64,000 bases of DNA from Ailurus styani. Lineage: Eukaryota; Chordata; Mammalia; Carnivora; Ailuridae. How positions within the stretch are numbered: the stretch's first letter is position 1; each line of letters begins with the position of its first letter. The stretch is from NCBI GenBank assembly GCA_002007465.1, contig LNAC01000001.1, forward strand, positions 6,367,085-6,431,084, read 5' to 3'. Below, piece after piece: positions 1-11,615 of the stretch. Made by a program: the position numbers and the translations under genes. The notes under the pieces are model-generated. The model had not been told where the DNA came from. It worked only from the letters and a program-made list of their open reading frames with translations, and did not search any database.

Positions 1-149
1 TTTCACCAATTACAGGCTGAGCAGTTGTGGAATAATTAGAATTATCCAAACCAAAGGAGACTGGTTCCATAAATGCAGCTCCTACCGAAAATCAGTTACA
101 AGCTCCCTAAAGTAAACAAATGAAAGAAGGTCTGCCTATGCAACGTAAT

Positions 150-200
150 CTTATATATATATATATATGATTATATATATAATATATACACACACATATG
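150..200. repeat. (TA)n / (CA)n microsatellite
   Basis: Alternating TA runs pass into a short ACACAC run. The tract is low complexity and may be length-polymorphic. Confidence 0.9.
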
Positions 201-659
201 TTTAAATCTTTCTTTTATGAGTATGAAAGACAACAGCGATTTGATAGATACGAAAAAGGTACAAATAAATACATTAAAACTAATTCATCATGAGCCTCAT
301 CTGAAGGTTTCTTTGTTTAGCCAATATTCCTTCCATTTTTTCTATTGTCTTACACCCGGTTACATCTCATTTTCATGCCACCTGCCTGGAGACATTTGAA
401 TCTGTGGCCCCTTCAGAAGATTCTAATAATGCCTTTAGAACTTGTAGAATTATTCTGTTGGATATATTCAATTTATCTAACTTAGAGAGTATATTTGGGT
501 CTTTTTTTAAAAAACCAGAGATCTTTCAAATCAATTGTGAGGAATAACAAGGGTGATCAAGATGGTAATTCATTCCAGCTTGGGGTCAAAACGAAATGTG
601 AATATATTGTAATAGTAAGAGTTACTGCTTATATCGTGGTTACCACGAAATATGTGCCA

Positions 660-662
<3 letters not shown>

Positions 663-694
<32 letters not shown>
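663..694. repeat. (ATGT)n tetranucleotide microsatellite
   Basis: A TATA run is followed by about six perfect ATGT units. An 84-codon frame at 495-749 reads through it as an MYVC repeat and is an artefact of the microsatellite. Confidence 0.9.
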
Positions 695-3602
695 ACGCCA
701 AGCATATATATTAATCAAAACATCATCAACCATCTATGTACTGATTTAATTAATCTTACCGAAGAGCTGTCTAAGTAATAGAAGTGGGATTGGCCCAGAA
801 GCGACATGACATAGATTCCATGCTCTTACCCATCATACCATGTGGCCATTTGTCAGTAAATGGACTGGTTTTCTTATGTGACTCCCAAACTGGTTGGAAC
901 TGTGGCTACACGGGGATTCTCAATAGCAAATGCCATAAAACAGATACACCAAGTGACAGCCTCAGATCACTGGAAATTTGAGATGGAGATTCATACTGAC
1001 ATGTTAAGTGCATCACAACTGGGTTTCAAGATTATTGGGTTTCATTTATAAGGTCTATTGTGCTTCCTTTGGGAAAATTGTTTGGTTTTTCTCTTGTTTC
1101 CTTATTTATAAGAGGCAACCAGCATCTGCCCACTCCCTATTTTATGATGATGTGAGGAATAATTACACATCGTGCACTTAGTTTTGCAGAACACTATGTT
1201 AGAGACATGATATTCATTAATTATGTATTGGCCTTTATTGCATACTTTATGCTCCTTCTGAGACTATATTCTTGACTTCTTTCACTGATGCTGTTGTAAC
1301 AAACACAGTGGAATTAGTTTTCTTTGATCATTGCCTGTAGTGATCAGATAAAATTCTTTCCTGAAATATTTCTCAAGGGACATTTGTTGGAGATGGAGCA
1401 GCATACAGGATTGGCGGGAGACCTGCTCACTTCCCAGAGGGAGACGGAACCCAGGTCATAGGAGCCCAATCACCATTGGGGAGAAGGGAGTTAGGGGGGA
1501 CGCGTAAAGATAATAGCCAGGCAACCCCAAACAGTGTGTCTGAGAGGGCAACCATTCTTACTCATCTTGGATTTTGGAATCTTTGGGTATCTAGCCCGGA
1601 TGATGGGATCCAGAGACAAATCAGAAGTCCAACAGGCAGAGTAGTCATTGTTCCAGAAGATCTGACAGTAAGCTCCGGGGTAGAATTAGGGCAGGATTCA
1701 GCCCCCGTGGAAGGAGTTTAGCAAGAGCTAGGTGAGGCAGTGGGCTGGGGTTCCACCCTAGAATGAGGAACTGGGCTGTGGAGGAGGATAGCCCACTACC
1801 ACTAAGTAGGAAAACTGAGTTCAGAAGCCTCGTCAAAGATCCTTGAGCCAATCCCAGCAGAGGAGGCAGGAGCCCCTTGGTTCAGGAGCTGCAGAAACAT
1901 AGAGTTCAACCCAGGTGTGAAGAGCTCTAAGGCTGGATGTTATGAAGGACTCCTAGTACATTGGGGGTCAGTGGAGAGAAGGAGCCACAAGGCCAGGTCC
2001 CAGAGGCCAGCCAGGGGGTGAAGATAAATGTGCAATTTATCCAAGGCAGGCAACCCCTGCCTCGGAAGGGGTTGGTTCAGGGCATAGGATGTGCCACCAC
2101 ATTGGACAGCTCCAAGGGCTCCCATCTCACTGCTCTCCGTGTGAATTTTGTCCACTTCACCTCCACCCACCAGCCGCCATAGCCCTCAAGGCTATAGGCA
2201 GTGTTTGTGGGCCATGGTTCTTGCTGGTAGAAGCCATCTGCAGACTTATCTTCTGGGAAATGGGGGAGCAAGCCAGGAGCCAGCCACGTCCATCCATCCA
2301 CAGGCGCCACACAGTGCCAAGTTGCCAGATGCCATGCTCACTCGTCTTTCACTTTGCCTTATCTTGCCAGAGAGGGAGGAAGAAGGAACTATGTAACAAG
2401 GAGGAAGAGCGGATATTTGGAGCAGGGAAAAGGAGGGATGAAAAGATGCCATTCCTTGCTGATACGGTTTTCTGACAAAGTGTTTGTTTCCTGCTGCACA
2501 TTTTTTGTTATACTGATTTCTGATACACAAATACAACACTGTTTACCGCTGTAACAAGGGTGTAAAGAACACTTGTTACCGTGGTTCTTTTCATTCTGTA
2601 CTTAGGCTTTCATTTTATTTTTAAAATAAGTCCTTGAACATGAATGGTCATGGAAAATTTACTGTTGTATAATTGCACATAATCCCCAAACTTCAACCAA
2701 AAACAATTCCTGGGTAGCAGACAACTGTCATATTCAATTGTGTTTCTTCATAACAACAACCTTTGTGGGGGAAAAAAGCAATTTCATTTGCTTCATTTTC
2801 ATACAGAGTAGAAGTCCAATTGTGCTTTTGTAATTAAGTTCCCTCACATCAAGAGAAAAGAATATGTCTACGAAATGTGCATTGAACCCAAATGGGAAAG
2901 TTAATTCAAAATAAAAAGCAGTGATTATCTCGTGTTTATTAATGAGATAAATATTTGATAAAATATCTCTGTTTTCATCTTTCTATTAAAAACATGGCAA
3001 TTTAAAAGCATTTTTGGACATAATAGCACATTAAGGGCTTGAGTTACTATTTGGATTAAGTACTCCAAACTTCTCAACCAAGTGCCTCTGGGCCATATCT
3101 TCACAGACACCATGTGGGAATTCGAGTGACAGCAACCTCATCAAAGCCCCTTTTTGCCTAAGTCAGGATCAGGTTTTATCTGAATGTTAGCGTCCTCAGA
3201 TGGAGGCTTCACAGGTTGTGCTGGGAAATCAAAGGACATTAGGATGTCAGATTTTATCAACTTGTAATTTAGTTTTTAAATGTTCAGGGTTTTAGCAGGA
3301 TTTTTTTTTACCCACTTGCAACCCTGCCAGAAATCAACAACATCAGCACCCAGTGGGCCCAGAAAGTCTCATCAGGAGCTTGGCCAGCAAACTGGGCCCC
3401 CAGAAGGACGGAGCCCGGTCCCCGATCACTTCCACCACTGCAAGATGGATTCACTCTTTGTTTGAACCTCTACACATCTTTATTATCTCTCTTGCTCATG
3501 TGCAATTTCTTCCTTTTTGTCTAGGAAACACTATGACCCAGTGGAAAGAAGGCAGGCTCTGAAGTCCTAGAAACCAGTAGTTTGAATCTTATTTCCATCC
3601 AG

Positions 3603-3900
3603 AATGGAGAGGCCAGCAAGCTGGAGACTTAGGGAGGAGTTGCAGATCAAGTCCAAGGCAGTCTGCTGGGAGAACCCCCTCTTGGTCAGGGGAGTCAGTC
3701 TTTGTTCTTATTAAAGGCCTTCAGCTGATGGGATGAGGCCCACCATCTGATGGAGAACAATCCGCTTTACTCAAAGTCTTCTGATTTAAATACCAATCTC
3801 ATCTGAAAAACACATCCACTGAAACACCCAGAATAATGTTTGACCAAATATCTAGGCACCGTGGCCCAGCCAACGTTTCCCATAAAATTAATTATCACTG
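3603..3900 (+). repeat. Old medium-reiterated mammalian repeat (3' part)
   Basis: The sequence carries phrases I recognise from a common ancient mammalian repeat: 'caaggcagtctgctggg', 'gatgaggcccacc', 'tttactcaaagtcttctga' and 'tgtttgaccaaatatct', ending near 'ataaaattaattatcac'. A related copy lies at 51.07-51.51 kb in the same orientation. I do not assign a class (LTR or DNA transposon); a RepeatMasker run would settle that. Confidence 0.65.
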
Positions 3901-3984
3901 GGTGATAGACATCTAATAGTTGTGATGTCACAGGCATCCCAGGCCAGACCTGGGTGTGGGCCATAGCCCAGCAGTGCTGCCGAG

Positions 3985-4115
3985 GCCAGCGCTGCCCCTG
4001 CTCTTCCCTGGGTGACTCTGGGCAAGTCACTCAAGCTGTGTGAGCCTCGGTTTCCTCACCTGTAAAACAGGAATAACAACCTCTGCTTCCCACACTCACT
4101 GGGATCCTTGTATAA
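3985..4115 (+). repeat. MIR SINE fragment
   Basis: It shows the MIR core order: 'tgactctgggcaagtcact', then 'cctcggtttcctcacctgtaa', then 'ggaataacaac'. MIR is an ancient tRNA-derived SINE shared by mammals and is propagated by L2 enzymes. Confidence 0.85.
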
Positions 4116-4224
4116 GAGAGTTGCCTCAGGGCTGAGAGGTACCTGTGTTCCTGTCCAGGACACAGAGCATGTGATTTACCTTCCACGTGCTATAGTTATT
4201 TCAGTTACGGTTACTGTTACTTAC

Positions 4225-5600
4225 GCTGCTGCCGAACCCACGTGTCATGGAACACACAGTTTGGGGCACATACTGTCTGCCAAGCACTGTGCTGGGTGGG
4301 AAACCTAGCTGTGAATAAACAAAACAGATCTCCAGTCTCTGGAGCATAGGGTCTAGTGGGAGAGGGCAGGCAAGTGAGTGAGGTCGGGCCAGATGCTAAG
4401 TGCCATACAGAAAATGAACCAGGTGCGAGAACAGAGGCAGGAGCAGGTGAGCTGGTCAGGGAGGGCCTCAGGGAAGAGGGGACTTCTGACCTGTCACCTC
4501 AGCGGCAGGAAGGAGTCAGCCCTGAGGTGCCGTGAGGGCTGCGCATTCTCAGCAGCAGGAACACAGGGGCAGGGGCCCCGAGACACCCAGGAACTTAATG
4601 CTTGAGGAAGAGAAGAAAGGTGCGGTGCTAGAACCCAGGCAGCAAAGGGGGAGAGCATGGGTGGGGGGTGTTGGCAGCACTGGTCGGGTCTTGTTGGCCA
4701 GACTCGAGGTATGGATTTCATTCCCAGGGCACGGGGACTTCGTTTGGTGGACAGTTTAACACATGGCGATGACACAGGAAGGTTTTTTTAAAAATTCCCT
4801 GAGCCACTCTGTTGTAACAGACATGGGTTGGGGGTGGGGACTGGTGAGGAGGTTGATTGTCTCAATGGAGGTGAGAAATGAAGACAGCCTGGGTGAGGTG
4901 AGTGCAGCGAGATGGAGCCATGTACCTGGACGGAAATGGTTTGGAGCCATCTGCGTGGGAGCCGCAGACTAAAGAGGAATCGAGAAGGAGTGAAGGGGGT
5001 CCAGGTGGAGCCACCTGGTGGAAGGGCAGGTGCCAAATCAAGAGTTTTGCTTGGCTGGATGATGTGTGAGGTGCTTGGAGATGCCTGGTAAAGAGCTTGT
5101 TGCATGAACCCAAGGGAGAGGCGGGGTCTGGACCCAGAAATCGGGGTCTAGTCAGCCCCCCAGTGACCTGGAAAGCCAAGGGACTGGATGAAATTAGTAA
5201 GAGGGGGAAGCAGATAAAGCTGAAGGGGCAGCTTGCTGAGACTGGCCTCCACACACACTTAGACTCTCGTGGAGGAGGAGACCAGAGGCGGAAACTGGGA
5301 AGAACGCCCTCGGGGAGTGAGACGGGCTGGAAGCCAAGGGCAGAACAAAGACACTTTCAAGGAGGGAGTGGTGAACTTTCGGACGCGGCTAACAGGGTAA
5401 AGGAAGCGAGGACCGAGGAGGACCACTGTGTGCAGCAGCGTGGGGGGCTGTCGGTGACTCTGATGAGCGCAGCTTAGGGGGAAGCTGGGGCAAGGTGGGG
5501 AGATGGCTGGGAAGAGGATGGGACAGGAGCGAGTGAAGACACACGCCAATACCTCCAAGAAGCGTGAACGTGACGGGACCCTAGCGGGGAGTCTGTAGAG
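4225..5600 (-). repeat. LINE L2 fragment, antisense, possibly continuing to about 6.13 kb
   Basis: Read on the + strand, this follows the reverse complement of L2. The order is 'tgccaagcactgtgctggg', 'gtgaataaacaaaacaga', 'agggagggcctcagggaag', 'ctggatgaaattag', then 'ctggaagccaagggcagaa' and 'tttcaaggagggagtggtg'. These phrases match L2 reverse-transcriptase and 3' sequence order. The reading frame is destroyed. Several open frames here (up to 173 codons on the minus strand) are relics or chance frames in GC-rich sequence. From 5.6 to 6.13 kb the resemblance is weaker, though purine-rich patches such as 'gaacagaaggaacattgg' are L2-like. Confidence 0.7.
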
Positions 5601-6134
5601 CTGGGTGTTGGGGTCTGGGCGGTGGTGTTTACCGTGACAGGTGTTCGAGCTGCTGAGGTGCTCCTGGGGATGAGCCTGAGCAGAGATGGACAGGTGTGCT
5701 GAAGTCAGGGGATCGTGCGACCAGGCACCAGGGGCTGGAAGGCAGGACACGAGGTGGGGCGCTACTTTGCACGGAAGCAAGGACGCTGCTCGCTGAGTGT
5801 AAGCGGGGAGGCTCAGAGCGTGGGGACCAGAGCGAGGGGCTGGGTGCGTGCGCGGACGGGCGCAGGCGGGCGTCTCTCTCCTCGGGGCAGGAGAACTTCA
5901 TACATTTAGGGAACAGAAGGAACATTGGTGGAGCCAGAATATGGTCAACAAATGGGAGGGTGTCGGTGGCTGAGGCCAGAGTCACGGAGTAGGCAGATAG
6001 CGACTAGCAAATGCTGGTGGTGAATGGGGAGGGGTAGCGAGGGGCTTGGGGAAGGAGGAAAGGAACAGAATGGCTCTTTTGAGATGGGGAGAGGGGCCAT
6101 TCTGAGGACATGTAGAAGGATCGTCATGCAGTGT

Positions 6135-7100
6135 TACGGGCTGATTTTGAGGGTAGAGCTCACTTCATTTCAGCAGCTCGGCTGCTGGCCTGGGGTGAGC
6201 AGACCACTCTGTGTCACCGGAGTTGGTGACGGGGCCGGCAGGTGGGTGATTGGACTGTCTCGTGACTCTAAGCTGGGTGAGGAGGCATATCCGCCCCCAG
6301 GAAACCAATGAGAAAGTCAGAGAACTCACCTGGAGGAGAGCTTCGTGAAGGTCCTCTTGGCAGAGATGGTTCATGGTGAAGCTGCAGGGACCAGCTGCGG
6401 TAGAAAACCATTCCCACCCCTGGAGCTGACGGGGCGAAGGTGGGGACGGCGGCTACCCGGGCCCAGCAAGAGCTTGGAAGCAGGACCTCCAACAGCAGTG
6501 GCAAGCACAGAAGCCACCAGAACTGCAGGGGGGTCAGGGGAGAGCTCTCCTCCCTCTACCCCTCTCTAATCTGCCCATGCTGTCCATGGACCCAACCCCA
6601 AATCAGAGGGCAGAGCCCCCAGGCAGTGCAGTCCCCAGAGATCAGACCCTTGGGCCACAGAGCAAAGAACGACAGAGAACGGATCAAGAGGTGGGCGGAG
6701 GCGCGGAGGGCAGCAGGAGATGAACCCGCGCCAGAGGAAAGAATGGGTGCTAGGAAGGTGACAGATGGTGCACAAACCCTCTGCCAGTGACCCCCGGCGG
6801 GCAGAGGAAGTGCTGCTTGAGGTCGAGAAATGTGCCATCAATTCTCTTCCTCCCACAGCTCTGAGCACAGGCTCTCTGTGGAGGGACCTAGCAAACACTG
6901 AACCCCATCAGGGGGTCGATGTGACAATGTGCTTCTGTCTGTAGTTCGTGATTTACGAGATCCTGCCAATCTCCAGTCTGAAGTCTCCAGAGCCCTGAAA
7001 TCTCACCCCTTTTTAAACCCAGGAACCCTATGCCTCATCCTTGAATCAAGCAAATAGCTTAAAATATATGTATAGAACCCCTTGATGTGCAAGCAAGTTG
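6135..7100. other. Unannotated GC-rich sequence
   Basis: I recognise no repeat or exon. Overlapping frames on both strands (116 codons +, 110 codons -) have compositionally biased products and lack splice context, so I treat them as chance frames. Confidence 0.45.
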
Positions 7101-7109
7101 CTGTGTAAG

Positions 7110-7425
7110 TTCAATAGGAAAAAAACGGTCAACAGCCTAAGTCTAAAGCAATAGGGGATGGTCATATGAACCATGGAGCAGCCACTTGAAGGAGTGTTTG
7201 GAAATGTATAAAGTGATTTTATGAAAAATACAGAATAGTGAGAATAAAATCATATCCTGGGATGTTCATTGAAAATGCAACCTGCACACACAATAAAATA
7301 TAAATTGTGGAGGAAAAATGAGAAAAGGAAGTGGGGAAAACTCTCAACACTGCAATTACGTGTCTGTTTTCCCTTTGTTTTCTATTTTACTATTTCAAAT
7401 CTTTGGTAACAAGTGACTTATTTCA
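7110..7425 (+). repeat. Decayed L1 3' end
   Basis: The sequence resembles the 3' region of old mammalian L1. It has 'gcaataggggatggtcata' with 'atgaaccatggagcagcca', then a run resembling 'aaaatacagaatagtgag', and a T-rich stretch ending in 'tatttcaaatctttgg'. The match is imperfect and the boundaries are approximate. Confidence 0.5.
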
Positions 7426-7872
7426 TGATAAAAGAAATTGTAAATTTTATTCCAAAAATATACCCTGAAGGAACAAAGGGGAATCTGGGAGCAACAGTAC
7501 CTTTTGCAAAACAGTCTCCATGGAATTTAGCCAACAGGAGTCTTCCAGCATTTTCTGTCTCTACCTCCATCTCTGGTGTTTATATCTTGCCTTTTTGTGT
7601 CCAGGACTTCACTTCAGAAAAGCTGTCTCATATGCATTAGAACTCTGTCGAAATAATATTTGATATTTGGGACTCCAACATTTTGTAGCTCAAACACATC
7701 CACCCCAACATGGTAACGTGCAGTGAAAAGTCTGGAAGAGGTTGGTGGCCATTGGAGGAGGCAGTATCTTTGTGGATGAATTTCAGTGGATAATGTCACT
7801 GGGCGTTTTAATCATGACTTAATATGGGATAAAACAGGGATGGGATGCCAGCTTGTTTTTAAAACAAACTCA

Positions 7873-8098
7873 GGGGTGCGGGGAGTGCGCCCGGTCGACT
7901 CAATCAGTTGAGCATCTTACTCTTGGTTTCGGCTCAGGTTGTGATCTCGGTGTTACTGGATTGAGGCCTATGCTGGGCTCTGCACTCAGCAGGGAGTCTG
8001 CTTGAGTGTCTCTCTCCCTCTGCCCCTCCTGCTGCTCACGCTCTCTCTCTCTCTTTCTCTGGAATAAATAAATCTCTAAAAAAATAAAAATAATAAAG
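7873..8098 (+). repeat. CanSINE (older copy)
   Basis: A diverged carnivore SINE: the head is altered ('gcccggtcgactcaatcag'), the A-box region is degraded, and the body 'cagggagtctgcttgag' is followed by a CT tract and an A-rich tail. A second SINE is inserted in its tail. Confidence 0.85.
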
Positions 8099-8111
8099 AA
8101 ATAAAACTAAA

Positions 8112-8308
8112 GGGGCGCCTGGGTGGCTCAGTTGGTTAAGCTGCTGCCTTTGGCTCAGGTCATGATCCCAGGGTCCTAGGATTGAGTACCGCATTGGGCT
8201 CCATGCTCAATGGGGAGCCTGCTTCTCCCTCTCCCTCTGCCTGCCGCTCTGACTACTTGTGCTCTCTGTCTCTCTGTCAAATAAATAAAATCTTTAAAAA
8301 ATAAAAAT
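8112..8308 (+). repeat. CanSINE inserted in the tail of the preceding CanSINE
   Basis: A well-preserved copy with an intact head 'ggggcgcctgggtggctcag', body 'gggagcctgcttctccctc' and tail 'aaataaataaaatctttaaa'. The 11-base sequence 'aaataaaacta' occurs on both sides (8099-8109 and 8309-8319). This is a target-site duplication and proves insertion into the older tail. Confidence 0.95.
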
Positions 8309-8329
8309 AAATAAAACTACCTCTGTTGG

Positions 8330-8662
8330 CTCTTGATTTGCAGACTGAGGATGTTATAAACAACAGACGTTTATTTCTCACAGTTCTCATGGTTGGAAAG
8401 TCCAAGCCAGACCAAGGCACCCACAGATTTATGGGTGAGGACTTGCTTCTGGGACCATCAATGACATTTCCTGTGTCCTCCCGTGGCAGGAGGGGCTCGG
8501 GGGCTCTCAGGAGCCCCTCTTATAAGGGCACTATTCCCATTAGTGATTAGGTGACCTCATCACCTCCCCAAAGCCCCACCACCTACCACCATCACACTGA
8601 GGGTCAGGTTTCATTTTATGAATTTGCGGGAAGGGGGAGAAACACATTTAGTCCATAACAGA
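8330..8662 (-). repeat. ERVL-MaLR (MLT1-type) solo LTR, antisense
   Basis: On the + strand the sequence reads as the reverse complement of an MLT1-like LTR: 'gtttatttctcacagttct', 'gatgaggtgacct'-like 'taggtgacctcatcacctc', 'ttataagggcactattccc', and an end at 'tttagtccataacaga'. It is an ancient solo LTR with no internal viral genes visible. Confidence 0.75.
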
Positions 8663-9359
8663 CTTTCTTCCAAGAAGCAGTGAGTCTATCACATACCGAA
8701 CATCAGGAGACAGGCTCCTTCTCAACGTAACACCTTTTTACGGCCTGAGAAACCTGCCAAATCCAGGGAGCCCAATGCAGTTCATGGTAGACCCCGACAA
8801 TCTTGAGTCTCCAAGTGGCTCAGACTTTTTGATTTGGGTGTTGGGGGGCGGGGGGGGGGTGGAGCACTTGAGCCTGTGTCAGCTCCAACTGAGCTCTCAT
8901 AAATTGTTCCATGCCACATGCATTAAAGTGGATGTAACTTCATATAGTACAGTCACTTACCAGAAGGCACATAGAACCATCTGGAAGGGTTTTTCTAGGC
9001 AGTAATAATTGATCACTCAGGAATTCAACCATTTGAAAAAAAAAACCAACAACATGGCTTTAAGGTTTAGCTGTTTGTCTCCCGTGCTGGACAAGAACAC
9101 CCCTCATTCTATCTGTTACACTCCTTTCTTTTTTGTATCAGTCTTAAGGAGTAAGGCTTTTGGGTTGAAGGGTGCCTAGCTCCCAGAAAACAGTACAGTC
9201 TCTGAAGTAACATTTGGAAAAATCCCCGATTTTGTTTATCGTGTTCAGCCTTATTTCAGAACCACCAGAGATATGAAGAAGCTCCCAGCATGATGTCCCA
9301 TGTCTCAGGCATAGCCTCCTCACTGTGCACCGTACACGGAACTGTTACTGTGTCATAGC
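8663..9359. other. Unannotated sequence
   Basis: I see no gene or recognisable repeat. There is a G homopolymer-rich run near 8847-8860 and a short A run near 9037. Confidence 0.5.
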
Positions 9360-9525
9360 ATTTTGCCCTCATTAACAACCCCAGGCGGAAGGTAGTAATA
9401 TCCCCACTTTATGGATGAGGAGGCTGAAATTTAGAGGGATCACATAACTCTCCAAAAGCTCTCCAGTTGGTCAGTCATGGAATTGGACCTGAGACTGGCG
9501 AGCCCCCAAACCTCACAGAGTGTCC
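9360..9525 (-). repeat. MIR SINE, antisense
   Basis: The antisense MIR order is present: 'tccccactttatggatgag', 'gaggctgaaatttagaggg', then 'cagtcatggaattggacctga', ending in a 'gagtgtcctgt' region. Confidence 0.8.
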
Positions 9526-9991
9526 TGTTTCTCAGCGTACACCCATTGAGTGTGTGGGTGTACCTAGACCACCACGGATATGCCTGCAGTCAGCAACACT
9601 AGGTCTAGATCTATTGGCTTGATGCCGCGAGGGTGGATGTATCCCCAAAGAACTTTGGGAGTATCTCAACAGGAAGAGGTGAGTTCATGCTTGAAGGTCT
9701 AAGGGAAGTTTGGGAGGGGGCAGCTCCAGTTGAATACAGTGAAGATGGGGGGCAGTTCAGCAACTGGTATCTTACTAATCCTTGTTTAGAGGTGGGAGGG
9801 CTAAAGGGGGGTGACCTGTCCTTAGCAAGAGAACAGCAATCCCTTAGAACCATGACACAGAAGTCTTCTCTGACTCAAATAGGGCCATGGATAGAAAAAT
9901 CATGAATGCAATATTGTCATGTAAGAAACACGGTTTATATTTCACTGAGAATATCTTAGTCTGCCCATCTGCAGGGCCGAGCTTCACATTC

Positions 9992-10135
9992 CTTTTTTTT
10001 TTAAGAGCGTATTTATTTATTTGAGATAGAGAGAGCAAATGAGTGAGAGTGCACAAGCGGGGGGAGGGGCAGAGGGAGAGGGAGGCTGTCCACTGAGCAG
10101 GGAGCCCGGAGTGGGGCTTGATCCCGGGACCCTGG
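9992..10135 (-). repeat. CanSINE, antisense, head missing
   Basis: The antisense tail (T run, 'tatttatttatttgagat') and body ('cagggagcccggagtgggg', 'gatcccgggaccctgg') are present. The roughly 60-base tRNA-derived head with the promoter boxes is absent, and the next sequence is L2-like. The copy is 5' truncated. Confidence 0.9.
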
Positions 10136-10139
10136 TTCC

Positions 10140-11045
10140 CCCAGGTCCCCTCTGTACCTCCATCCCCAGTCCCCTCCTGTCCCCACAATGCCTCCGGCTC
10201 ACACCCTTCTCCTTCTGCCTAGAAAGTCCTGCTTCAGACATTCCGCCTCGCAAAAACAACTAATTATTTTCTTCAAACCCAGAAGTGCCCAGTGTCTGCG
10301 CCTACCCCCTGGACCTCTTCCTGCCAGCACTGAGCAGTCCTTCCTGTTGGCTCCCCCGGACCATGTCTAGAGGAAGTATTTGGTAAACAGTAGTTAATTA
10401 TTATGACTTTTGTGGAGCCTGCTCACCAGTCTCCTTGCATTTCCACCCGACCTCCCCCCAAACATACCGAAGAGAGCAGGGTCTCAAAAATGCAAATCTG
10501 ATGGACCACTCAGCTACCTAAAGCTCTCTGGTCCCCAGAGCAAAGCTCAGAATCCTTGAGTTGGTCTCTGCTCAGGACCAGCCCAGAACCAGAGCAAGAT
10601 TTTCAGAAGCTTAAAACACCAGAACGCAGGCGGTGGGTGCTTGCGAAATGGAAGGAAACACAAAGACAACACTAAACCACACAATAAACGCATAGCCACT
10701 CAGTAAAGTTCTGATTTTTCACACAACGGCCAGTTCATTTTTTTTCCAATATAATTCTTTAAAAAAAATTTTTTTTCTTTGGTGGTTCTGTGGCTGCCAC
10801 GTGTGTCATCATTTCACAAAGCATCCTCTGGCCCCTGCACTAGGATTGACACCCTGTACCGTGGGCTCACTTCCCCGGCCACAGCCATCAGTAAATAACT
10901 ATATGATCCTTTGTTTCATGTCTGCGTCTCATGCAGGACACCTGTGCCCCACGAAGACAGAGACGGTCCAAGTGATCCAACACAGTCCCCAATGCCTAGC
11001 ATGATGGGGACCTTGACTGAAGTTCAATGATGCTCGTAAATGAAT
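10140..11045 (+). repeat. LINE L2 3' end, sense, in pieces
   Basis: Phrases follow the L2 3' end. 'cttctgcctagaaagtcctg' is present in the first piece. 'aaatgcaaatctgatggacc' and 'aaagctcagaatccttgag' lie at 10.48-10.56 kb. 'caatgcctagcatgatggg' then 'tcaatgatgctcgtaaatga' lie near 10.99-11.04 kb, matching the terminal 'cagtgcctggcacatagtag' and 'tcaataaatg' of L2. At 10.6-10.8 kb the sequence is not recognisable. Confidence 0.6.
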
Positions 11046-11108
11046 GTCTTCCTGATTGCCTATTCATCTCCCCATGGAGACATATGCCACTTAAGAAGAA
11101 GGACCATG

Positions 11109-11290
11109 GGGGTGCTGAGTTACTCAGTTGGTTAAGCATCTGACTCTTGATTTTAGCTGAGGTCATGAGCTCAGGGTCGTGGGATTGAGCCCCCTTTCAG
11201 GCTCTACGCTCAGTACAGAGTCGGCTTGTCTCTCTCCCTCTGCTCCTCCCTCCTCCCGCTCGCAAATAAATAAATAAATAAATAGAATCT
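11109..11290 (+). repeat. CanSINE (outer, sense) with 16-19 bp target duplication
   Basis: The head is diverged ('ggtgctgagttactcagttgg'-like), the body intact, and the tail (aaat)n. The sequence 'aagaagaaggaccatg' before it (11093-11108) reappears as 'aagaagaaggcagaccatg' at 11499-11517, beyond the inner SINE. This marks the outer insertion's target duplication. Confidence 0.93.
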
Positions 11291-11479
11291 TTTTTTTTTT
11301 TAATATTTTATTTATTTGACAGAGACACAGTGAGAGGGAACAGAAGCAGGGGGAGTGGGAGAGGGAGAAGCAGGCCTCTCACCGAGCAGGGAGCCCGATG
11401 TGGGGCTGGATCCCAAGACCCTGGGATCATGACCTGAGCCGAAGGCAGACGCTTAACAACTGAGCCACCCAGGCGCCCC
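11291..11479 (-). repeat. CanSINE (inner, antisense) inserted in the outer SINE's tail
   Basis: A full-length antisense copy ending with the inverted head 'tgagccacccaggcgcccc'. The target duplication is 'aaatagaatctttttt' (11280-11295) against 'aaataaaatctttttt' (11480-11495), one mismatch in 16. The target lies in the tail of the outer SINE. Confidence 0.95.
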
Positions 11480-11615
11480 AAATAAAATCTTTTTTAAAAA
11501 GAAGAAGGCAGACCATGTATTTTTATCTTTACATCTAGAAATTAGGCAAGGACTTGTCACACAGTAGGGACTCAGTAACTATTTGCTACAAAATGATGAA
11601 CATTTTCCCCTTTGG

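Larger units (their letters stand above)
1..3600. other. Mostly unique non-coding sequence
   Basis: Apart from the two short AT-rich microsatellites listed separately, I recognise no transposon, RNA gene or convincing exon here. Open frames of up to 128 codons between 1.4 and 2.6 kb occur on both strands and overlap each other, as expected by chance in moderately GC-rich DNA. None begins or ends at good splice sites. Old, strongly diverged repeats could be present below what the eye can detect. Confidence 0.5.
11046..11615 (+). repeat. Second L2 3' end, split by a double SINE insertion
   Basis: The left part is 'cctattcatctccccatgg' and the right part 'ttatctttacatctagaaa', then 'gtcacacagtagggactcag', 'taactatttgctacaaaatga'-like sequence. 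If the inserted SINEs at 11.11-11.50 kb are set aside, the two halves read as one L2 3' terminus. Confidence 0.65.
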
